Shown: positions 18,701 through 28,445 of the stretch, one piece after another
How positions within the stretch are numbered: position 1 is the first letter of the stretch
Layout: every line of letters begins with the position of its first letter
Source: Vicingaceae bacterium
Lineage (GTDB): Bacteria > Bacteroidota > Bacteroidia > Flavobacteriales_E > Vicingaceae
Length of the DNA: 64,000 bases
Direction: 5' to 3'
Assembly (NCBI GenBank): GCA_018402765.1
Contig: JAGYIE010000002.1
Span: 434,001-498,000, forward strand
Translations under genes and position numbers: made by a program
Notes under the pieces: generated by a model
What the model saw: only the letters and a program-made list of their open reading frames with translations
What the model was told of the DNA's origin: nothing
Databases searched by the model: none

Positions 18701-19708
18701 TCAATTTAATTTATCAGTTAGTATCCTCATTTCTATTGCAGGACTAATTTTCTCATATAAAATACGATAAACCGCATCAGCAATTGGAATATCTACACCA
18801 AACTTCGTATTAATTTCAATGACACTTTTTACAGCATAATAACCTTCAGCCGTCATATTCATTTCAAACTGTGCAGACTTTACTGAATATCCTTTGCCTA
18901 CCATACTACCGAATGTTCTATTTCTTGAAAATTGAGAGTATGCCGTTACTAACAAGTCTCCTAGGTAAGCCGAAGATTTTACATCTCTATGTATTGGATT
19001 TACTACATCAACAAATCGTTCTATTTCTTGTATTGCATTTGCGATTAAAACAGCTTGAAAGTTGTCACCATAGCCTAAGCCATGACAAATACCTGCGGCA
19101 ATAGCATAAACATTTTTTAAAACCGCCGAAAGCTCCGTTCCAAATAAATCATCAGAAGTAGAAACCTTAATATAGCGGCACTCAAATAAATTTGACATTA
19201 TTGCTGCCTTTTCTTCATCCTGGCAAGCAAAAGTTAAATAAGAAAGGCGCTCCAATGCCACTTCTTCCGCATGACATGGGCCACAGATAATTCCTATATT
19301 CTCATAAGGCGTACCAAACTCTTTATGAAAATAACGAGCAGGAATTGCATGATATTCTGGAACAATTCCTTTTATAGCAGAAAAAATAACTTTATTTTCT
19401 AACCCTAATGGCCCCTTTCCTTCAAACACATCAGCTAAAAACGCTGCGGGAGTTACCATAACAATCCAATCTGAAGAATCTAACACCTCCACTAAATTAG
19501 TGCTTACTCCTATTTTTTCTTTTTCAAACTGAATAGAAGATAAATAGCGTGGATTATGGTGATATTTATTAATGTAATTTGCTTTATCAGCATTTCTCAT
19601 CCACCAATAGACCTTTCCTTCTATATTATTGCACAGCATTTTAACAATAGCTGTTGCCCAACTTCCCCCGCCAATTACGGCAATATTTTTCGGTTTATTC
19701 AATTCCAT
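18701..19708 (-). CDS. gpsA: Glycerol-3-phosphate dehydrogenase [NAD(P)+]
   Basis: 335 aa from the ATG at 19708; the ORF track starts three codons earlier at a TTG. N-terminal NAD(P) fold with IGGGSWATA, the ICGPCHAEEVA substrate loop, and the catalytic lysine helix ELSAVLKNVYAIAAG. It reduces dihydroxyacetone phosphate to sn-glycerol-3-phosphate for phospholipid synthesis, in the cytosol. It lies 48 bases downstream of lysS on the same strand, so co-transcription is likely. Confidence 0.95.
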   Translation of the reverse strand: MELNKPKNIAVIGGGSWATAIVKMLCNNIEGKVYWWMRNADKANYINKYHHNPRYLSSIQFEKEKIGVSTNLVEVLDSSDWIVMVTPAAFLADVFEGKGPLGLENKVIFSAIKGIVPEYHAIPARYFHKEFGTPYENIGIICGPCHAEEVALERLSYLTFACQDEEKAAIMSNLFECRYIKVSTSDDLFGTELSAVLKNVYAIAAGICHGLGYGDNFQAVLIANAIQEIERFVDVVNPIHRDVKSSAYLGDLLVTAYSQFSRNRTFGSMVGKGYSVKSAQFEMNMTAEGYYAVKSVIEINTKFGVDIPIADAVYRILYEKISPAIEMRILTDKLN

Positions 19709-19756
19709 AGTTAACAAATATAGCTAAAAGCCTTTTGATGCAATAACAAGCTGTTT

Positions 19757-21490
19757 TTATGCTTCTATGAGCGTAATTTCAGCTTGATCAGCTGAATTTT
19801 TAGAAATAGAGATAACACCTATTTCACGCAAATTCTTAAGCCCCTTATCCCACTTTTTATTACTTATGTCAGTAGTTGATTGAATAGCTTCTTTCGCTAC
19901 ACTTATCTCTACAACTCTATTTTTTTTCAAATAGTTGACTATTAACTTCTCCTCTTCATTCAATACGATTACTTTTTCCTTTTTTTGTGCACGCATTTGA
20001 GGAAAAAATAATACATCTTGAATCGAATTAGAATTTGTCATAATCATAGATAATCGATCAATCCCGATTCCTAACCCTGCTGTAGGTGGCATACCATATT
20101 CTATGGCTCTCAAGAAGTCTTCATCAAGAACCATTGCCTCTTCATCTCCCCTTTTACCAAGCTCTATTTGCTCTTCAAACCGCTCTCGCTGATCAATAGG
20201 GTCATTGAGCTCAGAAAAAGCATTACAAATTTCTTTCCCATTACAAATGGCCTCAAATCGTTCTACTAGTCCTTCTTTCTCCCTGTGCTTCTTTGCTAAT
20301 GGGGACATTTCCACAGGATAATCGGTAATAAATGTTGGTTGAATTAATTTTGGCTCACAAAATTCACCAAAAATTTCATCGATTAATTTTCCTCTACCCA
20401 TTGTTTCATCAACCTCTACTCCTAGCTTTTCAGATGTAGCTTTCATTTCAGCCTCTGTCATTTCAGAAACGTCAATCCCCGTAAAATGCTCTATAGCACC
20501 ATACATGGTAAATCGCTTCCAAGGTCGTTGAAAGTTAATCTTATTTTCCCCTACCTGAACTTCTGTTTTACTGTGGATATCCATAGCTATTTTTTCTACC
20601 ATCTCTTCCACCAAATCCATCATCCATTCATAATCTTTGTAAGCAACATATAATTCCATTTGAGTAAACTCAGGATTATGAAATCGACTCATTCCTTCAT
20701 TTCTGAAATCTTTGGCAAATTCATATACCCCATCAAACCCACCAACAATTAGTCGCTTTAAATACAACTCGTTGGCAATTCTTAAATAAAGCGGCATATC
20801 TAACGTATTGTGGTGCGTTTTAAATGGACGCGCTGCTGCTCCACCATATATTGGCTGTAATATTGGTGTTTCAACCTCCATATAGCCTTTATTGTTTAAA
20901 TAACTACGCATAGAATTCGTCAACTTTGTTCGCTTTACAAAGGCGTCTTTTATATGTGGATTAACTATTAAGTCCACATACCGCTGGCGGTATCTCGTTT
21001 CAGGATCATTAAACCCATCATGGATATTACCTTCCTTATCTGTTTTTACAATAGGGATTGGGCGTAATGATTTTGTTAACAATGTCAGCTCCGTTGCATG
21101 AATCGTTATTTCTCCAACTTGAGTAGTGAAAACATATCCTTTAATACCTATAATATCACCAATATCTAGGAGCTTTTTATACACTTCGTTATACAGTGTT
21201 TTATCCTCCCCTAAGCAAATCTCATCTCGATTAACATAAACTTGTATTCTACCGGTAGAATCTTGGATTTCAGAAAAAGAAGCCTTACCCATAACTCGAG
21301 TTCCCATAAGCCTTCCCGCAATGCATATACTCTTATAAGAATCCTTGTCTCGTTCGTAGTTATCCTGAATATCTTTGGCGGTTACATTTACTGGATATAA
21401 ATCAGCAGGATATGGATCAATTCCTATATCCTTAATCCTTTTAAGGGCTTCTCTTCTTACTATTTCTTGTTCTGATAATTCTCTTTGCAT
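19757..21490 (-). CDS. lysS: Lysyl-tRNA synthetase, class II, with C-terminal extension
   Basis: 577 aa, about 70 longer than typical bacterial LysS (~500). N-terminal OB-fold anticodon-binding domain ([24 protein letters not shown]), then class II motifs: motif 2 [14 protein letters not shown] and motif 3 [13 protein letters not shown]. The extension after MRAQKKEK ([25 protein letters not shown]...) reads like a small helical, winged-helix-like module. Such extended LysS forms are known in Bacteroidota, but I cannot state the module's role. It charges tRNA-Lys. Confidence 0.95.
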   Translation of the reverse strand: MQRELSEQEIVRREALKRIKDIGIDPYPADLYPVNVTAKDIQDNYERDKDSYKSICIAGRLMGTRVMGKASFSEIQDSTGRIQVYVNRDEICLGEDKTLYNEVYKKLLDIGDIIGIKGYVFTTQVGEITIHATELTLLTKSLRPIPIVKTDKEGNIHDGFNDPETRYRQRYVDLIVNPHIKDAFVKRTKLTNSMRSYLNNKGYMEVETPILQPIYGGAAARPFKTHHNTLDMPLYLRIANELYLKRLIVGGFDGVYEFAKDFRNEGMSRFHNPEFTQMELYVAYKDYEWMMDLVEEMVEKIAMDIHSKTEVQVGENKINFQRPWKRFTMYGAIEHFTGIDVSEMTEAEMKATSEKLGVEVDETMGRGKLIDEIFGEFCEPKLIQPTFITDYPVEMSPLAKKHREKEGLVERFEAICNGKEICNAFSELNDPIDQRERFEEQIELGKRGDEEAMVLDEDFLRAIEYGMPPTAGLGIGIDRLSMIMTNSNSIQDVLFFPQMRAQKKEKVIVLNEEEKLIVNYLKKNRVVEISVAKEAIQSTTDISNKKWDKGLKNLREIGVISISKNSADQAEITLIEA

Positions 21491-21594
21491 CGGTGATTTC
21501 TAAATTTTCGCAAAGATATTAAATCTAATAAAGAATACTCTTTTCTAATCCATCGCATTTGTTAACCTAGCTTTTTTTCTGTTATTTTGTTAAC

Positions 21595-21602
21595 TAAATT
21601 TG
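21595..21602 (+). promoter_or_regulatory. Predicted -7 box of the phosphosugar isomerase gene
   Basis: TAAATTTG matches TAnnTTTG and ends 8 bases before the ATG at 21611. It argues that the ORF-track TTG start at 21587, which would lie upstream of transcription, is not used. No TTG at standard spacing was seen. Confidence 0.35.
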
Positions 21603-21610
21603 TTTTGGTT

Positions 21611-22600
21611 ATGATGGACATTCTAATATCTAATTTTTCTAAGCATCTTTCTCAAGCTATTGATACTGCAAAAGAAACTATATTCAAAACTCCAAATAAA
21701 TCATTCAATAATGTATTAATTTGTGGATTAGGAGGTTCTGGAATTGGAGGAACCATCGTTTCACAATTAGTTAGCAGTAATTCAACATGTCCTATAGTTG
21801 TAAATAAAAATTATATTATTCCAAATTTTGTTGATGAGACCACATTAGTTGTTTGCTGTTCATATTCAGGCAATACAGAAGAAACCCTTGCAATGTATGA
21901 AAACGCAAAAAGTAAAGGATCTGAAATCGTCATAATTAGCTCGGGAGGTAAGTTTATTGAGCTTGCAAAAGAAAATAGTCATAATTTCATTCAAATTGAG
22001 GGAGGATTTCCTCCTAGAGCCGCTTTTGGATTGTCTTTCCCTCAAATTATCCAAGTACTTGCCTATTACCAAATAATTCCTAGCAACCTAAGGAGTGAGA
22101 TTTATGAAGCAATTGAATTGATTGACAAAGAAGAAAATGCAATAAAATTAGAAGCAAAAACAATTGCAGAAAAACTAATTGGTAAAATACCAATTATTTA
22201 TGCAGATGCTTTGATGGATGGTATTGCAACTCGTTTTAGGCAACAACTTAACGAAAATGGGAAAATGCTTTGTTGGCATCATGTGATTCCTGAGATGAAT
22301 CATAATGAGCTAGTTGGTTGGACAGAAAAAAACGAAACCCTTGTGGTTCTTTTGCTAAGAAATTCGTTTGACTATTCGAGAAACCAAAAGCGCATGAATT
22401 ACAATAAAGAAACTGTTTTTTCTAAATATGCCTCAAATATTATAGAAATTTATTCAAAAGGGGACTCTTTATTAGCCAACTTTATATACCATATCCACTT
22501 AGAAGACTGGATATCATATTACATTGCTGATTTCAAGAAAATAGATGTAGTTGAAGTTGATGTGATAACAGGTTTAAAAGATTTTCTTTCTAAGGTTTAA
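21611..22600 (+). CDS. Bifunctional phosphoglucose/phosphomannose isomerase-type SIS protein
   Basis: 329 aa from the ATG at 21611; a second ATG follows directly at 21614. Two SIS domains: the first has ICGLGGSGIGG and CCSYSGNTEETL, with the loop GGFPPRAAFG; the second carries the family signature PEMNHNELVGW containing the proposed catalytic histidine/glutamate region. Family members interconvert glucose-6-P, fructose-6-P and mannose-6-P. It diverges from lysS. Whether this one acts as phosphoglucose or phosphomannose isomerase cannot be decided by eye. Confidence 0.88.
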   Translation: MMDILISNFSKHLSQAIDTAKETIFKTPNKSFNNVLICGLGGSGIGGTIVSQLVSSNSTCPIVVNKNYIIPNFVDETTLVVCCSYSGNTEETLAMYENAKSKGSEIVIISSGGKFIELAKENSHNFIQIEGGFPPRAAFGLSFPQIIQVLAYYQIIPSNLRSEIYEAIELIDKEENAIKLEAKTIAEKLIGKIPIIYADALMDGIATRFRQQLNENGKMLCWHHVIPEMNHNELVGWTEKNETLVVLLLRNSFDYSRNQKRMNYNKETVFSKYASNIIEIYSKGDSLLANFIYHIHLEDWISYYIADFKKIDVVEVDVITGLKDFLSKV

Positions 22601-22621
22601 TTTGTTTAAATTGCCTTTATC

Positions 22622-23782
22622 ATGAAAAAGGTAATAAATGGGCTCCTTACAATACTTAGTATTATTGGTCTAACTTGTCTTTTAGTATTTATTACGGGCA
22701 ATGGACATTTGGTGAAGGCAATTTCTAACACCTATCTAAAAGGTCGAAAAGGGCCTAGCATTGATGAGTATGCTATTTTTGAGAGCAGAAAAGTTACGAA
22801 GGCAACTAGTCCATTTATTTGGAAAGAAAAGGCAATAGAAAGCAGAAAAAAACTTTCTGAAAAAGAAGAAATTTTTCATCAGCAATATAAAACAGCTGCT
22901 TTTTTGGTACTGAAAAAAGATACCATCATTTTTGAAAAATACTGGGACGATTACTCCCTAAGTAGCAAAACGAATTCATTTTCTATGGCAAAATCATTTG
23001 TTGGAATTCTTATTGGAGCAGCAATAAAAGATGGATTTATTAAAAGTATCAAACAACCTATCCACGAGATTTTACATGAATACAATACTGATTTGGGGAA
23101 GGAAATAACGATAGAGCATTTATTACAAATGACATCGGGAATTGAGTTTGGCGAAAGCTATGGTAACCCTTTTGGTTTTATGGCGAAGGCATATTATGGC
23201 AAAGATCTTTATAATTTAACGATAAACAATCCGGTTGTTGAAAAGCCAGGAAAGGTTTGGAAATACCAAGGAGGAAATACATTACTGCTTAGTTTCATTA
23301 TTGAGAAAACTACAGGTAAAAAAGTAGCGGATTATTTTAGCGAAAAAATATGGCAACCAATAGGTGCTGAAGAAGTTGCGCTTTGGAGTTTGGATACTAA
23401 AAATGGTAAAGAAAAAGCGTATTGCTGCTTCTACAGCAATGCTAGAGATTTTGCAAAAATTGGAAAACTTTTTCTCCAAAATGGACAATATGATGGTAAA
23501 ACATTGATATCAGAATCGTATATTCTGCAAAGCAAATCGCCTGCATCTGTGAAAGATGAATTGGGCGACATAGTAGATTATTATGGTTACCAATGGTGGA
23601 TATCCACTATTGAAAACGAAAAAATTCATTACGCAAGAGGAATATTGGGTCAGTATATTGTAACTATACCAAATGAAGAGTTGATATTTGTGCGACTCGG
23701 CAGATTAAGGGCTGATGAAAAAATTAACCATGTTCCAATAGATTTAATTGAATACATAAAAATGGCTAAAAAGCTAAACTAA
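22622..23782 (+). CDS. Serine hydrolase of the beta-lactamase / penicillin-binding class C family
   Basis: 386 aa, N-terminal hydrophobic segment (residues 5-25) likely a signal anchor. The SxxK nucleophile motif is SMAK (NSFSMAKSFVG, near residue 121), the YxN-equivalent lies in WKYQGGN, and the third motif region is YARGILGQY. EHLLQMTSGIEFG is the standard family helix. Such enzymes hydrolyse amide or ester bonds outside the membrane (6-aminohexanoate-dimer hydrolase or esterase types); the substrate is unknown. It follows the isomerase by 21 bases and precedes the rhodanese by 3, suggesting one transcript. Confidence 0.85.
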   Translation: MKKVINGLLTILSIIGLTCLLVFITGNGHLVKAISNTYLKGRKGPSIDEYAIFESRKVTKATSPFIWKEKAIESRKKLSEKEEIFHQQYKTAAFLVLKKDTIIFEKYWDDYSLSSKTNSFSMAKSFVGILIGAAIKDGFIKSIKQPIHEILHEYNTDLGKEITIEHLLQMTSGIEFGESYGNPFGFMAKAYYGKDLYNLTINNPVVEKPGKVWKYQGGNTLLLSFIIEKTTGKKVADYFSEKIWQPIGAEEVALWSLDTKNGKEKAYCCFYSNARDFAKIGKLFLQNGQYDGKTLISESYILQSKSPASVKDELGDIVDYYGYQWWISTIENEKIHYARGILGQYIVTIPNEELIFVRLGRLRADEKINHVPIDLIEYIKMAKKLN

Positions 23783-23785
23783 AAA

Positions 23786-24031
23786 ATGAGAAAAGTAAAT
23801 GTAGTTGACGTTAGAACAAAAGAAGAGTTTAGAAATGGTCACTTAGAAGGAAGTACGAATATTCCACTTAACGAAGTGCCTGAAAATATAGAAGAATTTA
23901 AAAAAATGAACCCCCCAATTACCTTAGTTTGTAAAAGCGGATATCGAAGCGGTGAAGCAGTAAATTATCTAAGGCAATTTGGCATAGATTGCATAAATGG
24001 TGGTGGTTGGACAAACTTATTAGATGATTAA
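23786..24031 (+). CDS. Single-domain rhodanese-like protein
   Basis: 81 aa, a short rhodanese fold. VVDVRTKEEFRNGHLEGSTN is the CH2A-type motif and CKSGYRSG is the active-site loop with the catalytic cysteine. It has no signal peptide. Small stand-alone rhodaneses carry persulfide sulfur or serve redox roles. It sits 3 bases after the serine hydrolase and 3 before the haem-binding protein. The cluster suggests a redox/envelope operon, but partners are unproven. Confidence 0.88.
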   Translation: MRKVNVVDVRTKEEFRNGHLEGSTNIPLNEVPENIEEFKKMNPPITLVCKSGYRSGEAVNYLRQFGIDCINGGGWTNLLDD

Positions 24032-24034
24032 TAG

Positions 24035-24508
24035 ATGAAAAAGAAAGTAGTATTAACAGTATTAGCCATATTTGTAATCATACAATTTTTTAGAATTAAT
24101 AAAAGTTTACCTGATTATAACCCTGAAGATGATTTTTTTCAGCACCATGTTGCAAAAGCAGAAATACAACTACTTATAGAAACTACTTGTTATGATTGTC
24201 ATTCCTATAAAACAACATACCCGTTCTACAGTGAGATTGCTCCAATTTCTTGGTTTTTAGCAGACCATGTTGAAGAAGGTAGAGAGCACCTTAATTTTAG
24301 TAATTGGGGGTCTTATAGTGCAAAAAAAGCTGCACATAAGCTAGAAGAATGTTATGAAGAAGTTGAAGAAGGAGAAACGCCTTTGTGGTCATATACCCTT
24401 ACACACTTTGACGCACAATTAACTGATCAAGAAAGAAATACTTTAGTGCTTTGGTTTAAATCTCAGTACGATTACACAAAGTCTAATCAACAATCTGCAA
24501 AGAAATAA
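24035..24508 (+). CDS. Haem-binding domain protein (membrane-anchored, CxxCH)
   Basis: 157 aa with one N-terminal transmembrane or signal segment (residues 3-20), then a single CYDCH haem attachment motif near residue 52. The context SYKTTYPFYSEIAPISWFLADHVEEGR is the signature of the Haem_bd family, and its C-terminal helix (LTDQERNTLVLWF) is also typical. It faces the periplasm and likely binds one covalent haem. It is 4 bases before the DUF502 gene, in the same operon. Confidence 0.88.
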   Translation: MKKKVVLTVLAIFVIIQFFRINKSLPDYNPEDDFFQHHVAKAEIQLLIETTCYDCHSYKTTYPFYSEIAPISWFLADHVEEGREHLNFSNWGSYSAKKAAHKLEECYEEVEEGETPLWSYTLTHFDAQLTDQERNTLVLWFKSQYDYTKSNQQSAKK

Positions 24509-24512
24509 ACCA

Positions 24513-25139
24513 ATGGACAATCTTGACCTAAATGATATTCCTGAAGAAACAGGTCGTTTTAAAAAACTAATCAAATACTTTCTGCAAGGATTATTCTATT
24601 TAATGCCTCTCGCTATTACTTTGTATGTTGTAGTAGAGTCTATAATTCTTATCGATAGTATTATTCCTATTGATATTCCGGGTTTAGGAATCATAATTAT
24701 TTTGGTTTTTATAACATCAATTGGTTACTTATTTTCTACTTATCTAGCTACATTGCTGCGCCCATTTGAACGGCTAATTATGCGAACCCCTTTGATTAAG
24801 TTAATCTATACTTCCATCAAAGACTTAATGAGTGCTTTCGTAGGAAGTAAAAAGCAATTTAGCAAGCCCGTATTGGTTACTATTCATAAAAATCCATTAA
24901 TTCAGCGGATGGGATTTGTTACTAAAGAAGACGCCTCAGAGATAGGCTTAGATGATAATAAAGTAGTGATTTATTTGCCTTTTTCCTATTCCCTTTCAGG
25001 GGAAGTAATAATCGTTTCTAAGAGCGCTGTAGAGCCTATTGATGCTAAATCTTCAGACATTATGAAATTAATTATATCAGGCGGCGTTACCTCGATTGAA
25101 AGCACTATAAAAAATGACGAAAAAAACACTAATAACTAG
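24513..25139 (+). CDS. DUF502 family membrane protein
   Basis: 208 aa with two transmembrane segments (about 25-48 and 55-80), then the DUF502 hallmark RTPLIKLIYTSIKDLMSAFVGSKKQF and a beta-rich cytosolic tail with VIYLPFSYSLSGEVIIVS. Function of the family is not established. It is the last intact gene of the run starting at the isomerase. Its final 26 bases overlap the start of the next, broken, gene in another frame. Confidence 0.88.
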   Translation: MDNLDLNDIPEETGRFKKLIKYFLQGLFYLMPLAITLYVVVESIILIDSIIPIDIPGLGIIIILVFITSIGYLFSTYLATLLRPFERLIMRTPLIKLIYTSIKDLMSAFVGSKKQFSKPVLVTIHKNPLIQRMGFVTKEDASEIGLDDNKVVIYLPFSYSLSGEVIIVSKSAVEPIDAKSSDIMKLIISGGVTSIESTIKNDEKNTNN

Positions 25140-25773
25140 TACCTTAATGTTGCTTGTGAATTCATTTATTTCTGCTCAACGAAACATCTCCGTGGAATCT
25201 TCCAATACAACAGTAGGGACCACATCAAAAACAATTGAAGCACCAATATTTAACACTTCTAAAGAAGAAACTGAAAAGGAATGGAAAAAATTAATGAAAG
25301 AATATAATGGTAAAATTAAAAATAGCAAACCTGAAATTGCAGCCTATAATACAATATTATCATTATCGAGAGTTGGTGAACAAATTATCTATTTTAAATA
25401 TAGAATACAGGATGACAGCACGGGTGTAATTATTGTTGGAGCATCAGTAAATGGAAAAAATATAGATGCAAAGAAGTCAAATGAACTAAAAAAAATAGTT
25501 AGGGATTTTACTTAAACCCTATCAAAAACAAACACAAGTGATAAGTTATCTAAAGCTAATACAGTGCTTAAAGAACTAAAAAACCAAAAAATTAGTTTAG
25601 AAAGAGATCAGGAGCGTCAAGCTAGAAATATAGAGCGATGGAAAAAATCGATAGCTGATGCTGAACTGAAACAAAAAGAAAATACAAATGATTTGAATTC
25701 TGCAGATATCTCAATTATAAAAGCAGAAGTAAGCATTAAATCAGCAGAAAAAGAACTTAAAGAAATTAAATAA
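25114..25773 (+). pseudogene. Secreted coiled-coil protein gene interrupted by an in-frame stop
   Basis: The first part (133 aa) has a signal peptide ending FISAQ and a small alpha/beta domain ending ELKKIVRDF. It stops at TAA 25513-25515. The same frame then reopens, without any shift, through 16 codons into the 69 aa ORF at 25564, a strongly charged coiled coil (LEKxxKxIxKxE style) ending at 25773. Bacteroidota have a family of secreted proteins with exactly this globular-plus-coiled-coil layout, so this looks like one ~219-codon gene with a single nonsense change. A truncated product, or stop read-through, is possible. Confidence 0.7.
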
Positions 25774-25841
25774 TCTGGGAAGTATCGGTTATATTGGTTT
25801 TATATAAATTTATCATTTACTTGGAAACAATTGCAAACTAA

Positions 25842-26359
25842 TGTGTAGATTCCTTCTTTAACAAGTTTCTCTATATTTATACATTGACTATTCAAAAAAA
25901 TAACGTTAGTTTCCTACTAAAAACAAGTAAGTCCCATACCAATGGTGAAGATAATTACTACTTTAGTTATCAAATAAAAGCTGCTGAAAAGTTATATTTA
26001 TCGAATAAAAGTAATTTTGTCCTTTCATGAGGAGACAATGCTACAATGGCTTATAATAATCCAATTACTATAAAAAGTGGTATTCCCAAAGAAAAAATTG
26101 TACTCGATTATGCAGAGTTTAGAACCTTTGTTTATTAGGTTCGAGCAAATAAAGTTTTTGAACAAAAGCAGTTTACAGTTGTCTCGTAACCTTCCGATAA
26201 TGAGGGGCTATTTTTAATAAAAATGAAGTAAAAGCATTTTGATTTAACAGAAAGAATGTTTCCAATAAAAATGATTTAAAAACTAAACTCCGTGAAAAAT
26301 TTGTAAAATTTAAAGTCTTACTGAATATTTATATTCTCAACACACAGCCAAAATTTTGA
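25842..26359 (+). pseudogene. Probable decayed coding remnant (two or more frames)
   Basis: This fills most of a ~600-base gap without an intact gene. One frame reads as protein-like sequence from about 25890 to 26186 (NGEDNYYFSYQIKAAEKL, then GIPKEKIVLDYAEFRTFV) but is broken by TGA at 26028 and TAG at 26136, ending at TAA 26187. After a shift, another frame gives NKNDLKTKLREKFVKFK up to TGA 26357. Amphipathic, charged composition argues against random intergenic sequence. Family unknown. The remainder of the gap shows nothing clear. Confidence 0.45.
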
Positions 26360-26375
26360 TAAAATTTGAAATAAA

Positions 26376-27200
26376 ATGAAAATTAACCACGTTATGCTAA
26401 TGTTCTCCCTTATTGGGATTAGCTCTTCTTGTAATCAACAAGAAGTAAAAAAAGACAATGAAACTACCAAAAACCCTTCTGGGTATTCTACAGGTGCAGT
26501 GCTATGGCAGCAGCATTCTGCAGAGTATGAAGCCATGTGCTACCAAGCATATAATATTGGAGAACGGAGATTAGATGAGCTTGTTGATACGTCCAAATTT
26601 TATGAAAAACCCCTTGCAGTAGTTATGGATATTGATGAAACTGTATTGGATAACTCTTCTTACAATGCAACCTTGATAAAAAATGCACTGAAGTATTCAA
26701 AAAAGACATGGCTGGAATGGACAGCCATGCAAAGTGCAGATTTAGTGCCTGGAGCATTAGAGTTTATTCAATATGCTAGGAGTAAAAATGTTGAAGTTGT
26801 TTTCATTTCGAATAGAATGGAGGCTGAGCTAGATGATACCTACCAAAACATTATCGATTTAGGAGTTGATACCATTAGCAAGTCCAATTTCTATTTAAAG
26901 AGCAGCACATCAAGCAAAGATGAGAGAAGAGCTAAAGTGTCTGATAAATACGATGTTATTTTATTATTCGGAGATAATTTAGGTGATTTTAATGGTGTTT
27001 TTGATGATACAACGGTTATCGAGCGTAAAAAACACGTTAAAAACTTTCGTCCTCTATTTGGTGATAAACTTATAATTCTACCAAATCCTATGTATGGAGA
27101 ATGGGAAGGTGCTTTGTATAATCATGATTTTAGCACGTCCTCTGACTTTAAAGATAGTTTACGAATGAACGCATTAAATATTTTTAGCATTGAAGATTAA
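26376..27200 (+). CDS. e(P4)-family lipoprotein acid phosphatase / 5'-nucleotidase
   Basis: 274 aa with a lipoprotein signal (lipobox GISSSC, cysteine at residue 19). HAD-type class C acid phosphatase features: DIDETVLDNSSYNA holds the DxDxT nucleophile, FISNRM the second motif, and FGDNLGDF the metal-binding aspartates. Family members release phosphate from nucleotides (for example NMN) outside the inner membrane, aiding nucleotide and cofactor scavenging. The next gene overlaps its end by 11 bases. Confidence 0.9.
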   Translation: MKINHVMLMFSLIGISSSCNQQEVKKDNETTKNPSGYSTGAVLWQQHSAEYEAMCYQAYNIGERRLDELVDTSKFYEKPLAVVMDIDETVLDNSSYNATLIKNALKYSKKTWLEWTAMQSADLVPGALEFIQYARSKNVEVVFISNRMEAELDDTYQNIIDLGVDTISKSNFYLKSSTSSKDERRAKVSDKYDVILLFGDNLGDFNGVFDDTTVIERKKHVKNFRPLFGDKLIILPNPMYGEWEGALYNHDFSTSSDFKDSLRMNALNIFSIED

Positions 27201-28434
27201 TAATATAAACGCGATTGTAGTCGGAATTTTATTACTCATAGTGGGATGTTCACCAACTGTACAAGAAGAAAAAACTCCCGAATTAATTTCTGGCGAATGG
27301 CGAGCAGAAATGGAACTAAAAGATGGGATATTTATGCCTTTCAATGTTTCTATAGAAAAAACAAACCAAGAAGTTACTTTTTCATTCAAAAATGGAGAGG
27401 AAATTCTACCTACTAGCGATGTGGTTGTAAATGGAGATTCAGTGTTTGTCAAAACCGCTATTTTTGACTCTGAATTTAAGCTAAAAATTGAAAATGATAG
27501 CACCTTATCAGGTTTGTGGTTTAACTATTATAAATCAGAAGATTATGCAATTTCAGTTGTTTTTAGACGTGGAGAAACCTTTAGATTTAAAAAAGATGCC
27601 ACTACTTCGGCTAGATTAGATAAAAAATATGAAGTAGTATTTAGTCCAGGCCTTAAAGATGAATACAAAGCCATCGGATTATTTACACAAAATGGACCCG
27701 AGATAACAGGTTCATTTGCAACTGAAACGGGAGACTACAGGTATTTAGAAGGCCAACTTATAGATCAGACGCTTTATCTTTCTACATTTGATGGATCTCA
27801 TGCCTTTTTATTTATTGCAGAAATAGACGATAGTATTATTGATGGAACGTTCTATTCAGGAACTCATTTTAAAGAGCCTTTTAGTGGAAAAGTTAATGAA
27901 TCAGCTACTTTAAAAGACCCCGATTCATTAACCTTTTTAAAAGATGGGTATACAAAAATCAATTTTGAATTTGAAAATATAAAAGGAGATACTGTTCGAC
28001 TTACAGATGCTGTTTTTGATAATAAAGTGGTTTTACTTCAAATTATGGGCAGTTGGTGTCCTAACTGTATGGACGAATCGGTGTATTTTAAGCAGCTGTA
28101 TGAACGATATAATGCAGAAGGACTAGAAGTAGTGAGCTTGGCTTTTGAACGCGCTAAAACGAAAGAAAAGTCAATGGAGAACCTTAGAAGAATGCAAGAA
28201 AAGCTTCAACTTCCTTATACTATTTTATTAGCAGGAGAGACAAGAGAAGATAAGGCTCCAGAAAAGCTGCCAATGTTCAACCACATTATGTCTTACCCAA
28301 CTAGTATTATAATTGATAAAAATGGTAATATATTGAGTATTCACACTGGATTTTATGGTCCAAGTACAGGTAGCTATTTCGATAGGTACGTAGAAAAAAT
28401 GAATCAGAAAATAAAAGCGGCACTAAATAATTAG
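27190..28434 (+). CDS. TlpA-like thioredoxin-fold lipoprotein
   Basis: 414 aa. The only workable start is a TTG at 27190, since an in-frame stop lies 15 bases upstream and no ATG occurs before the lipobox (LLLIVGC). The N-terminal ~270 residues form a beta-rich domain of unknown role. Residues ~275-410 are a TlpA/AhpC-type thioredoxin fold with redox motif WCPNC and the cis-proline region MSYPTSIII. It is likely an exported disulfide reductase. The gene overlaps the phosphatase by 11 bases, so translation may be coupled. Its stop codon lies inside the terminator hairpin. Confidence 0.88.
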   Translation: MKINNINAIVVGILLLIVGCSPTVQEEKTPELISGEWRAEMELKDGIFMPFNVSIEKTNQEVTFSFKNGEEILPTSDVVVNGDSVFVKTAIFDSEFKLKIENDSTLSGLWFNYYKSEDYAISVVFRRGETFRFKKDATTSARLDKKYEVVFSPGLKDEYKAIGLFTQNGPEITGSFATETGDYRYLEGQLIDQTLYLSTFDGSHAFLFIAEIDDSIIDGTFYSGTHFKEPFSGKVNESATLKDPDSLTFLKDGYTKINFEFENIKGDTVRLTDAVFDNKVVLLQIMGSWCPNCMDESVYFKQLYERYNAEGLEVVSLAFERAKTKEKSMENLRRMQEKLQLPYTILLAGETREDKAPEKLPMFNHIMSYPTSIIIDKNGNILSIHTGFYGPSTGSYFDRYVEKMNQKIKAALNN

Positions 28435-28444
28435 TGCCGCTTTT
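28413..28444. terminator. Bidirectional terminator overlapping the TlpA-like gene stop
   Basis: A perfect 13-bp stem (28413-28425 with 28432-28444) with a 6-base loop and A/T runs at the outer ends. It serves both the rightward TlpA-like gene, whose last six codons form the left arm, and the leftward SDR gene that ends at 28446. Confidence 0.9.
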
Positions 28445-28445
28445 A

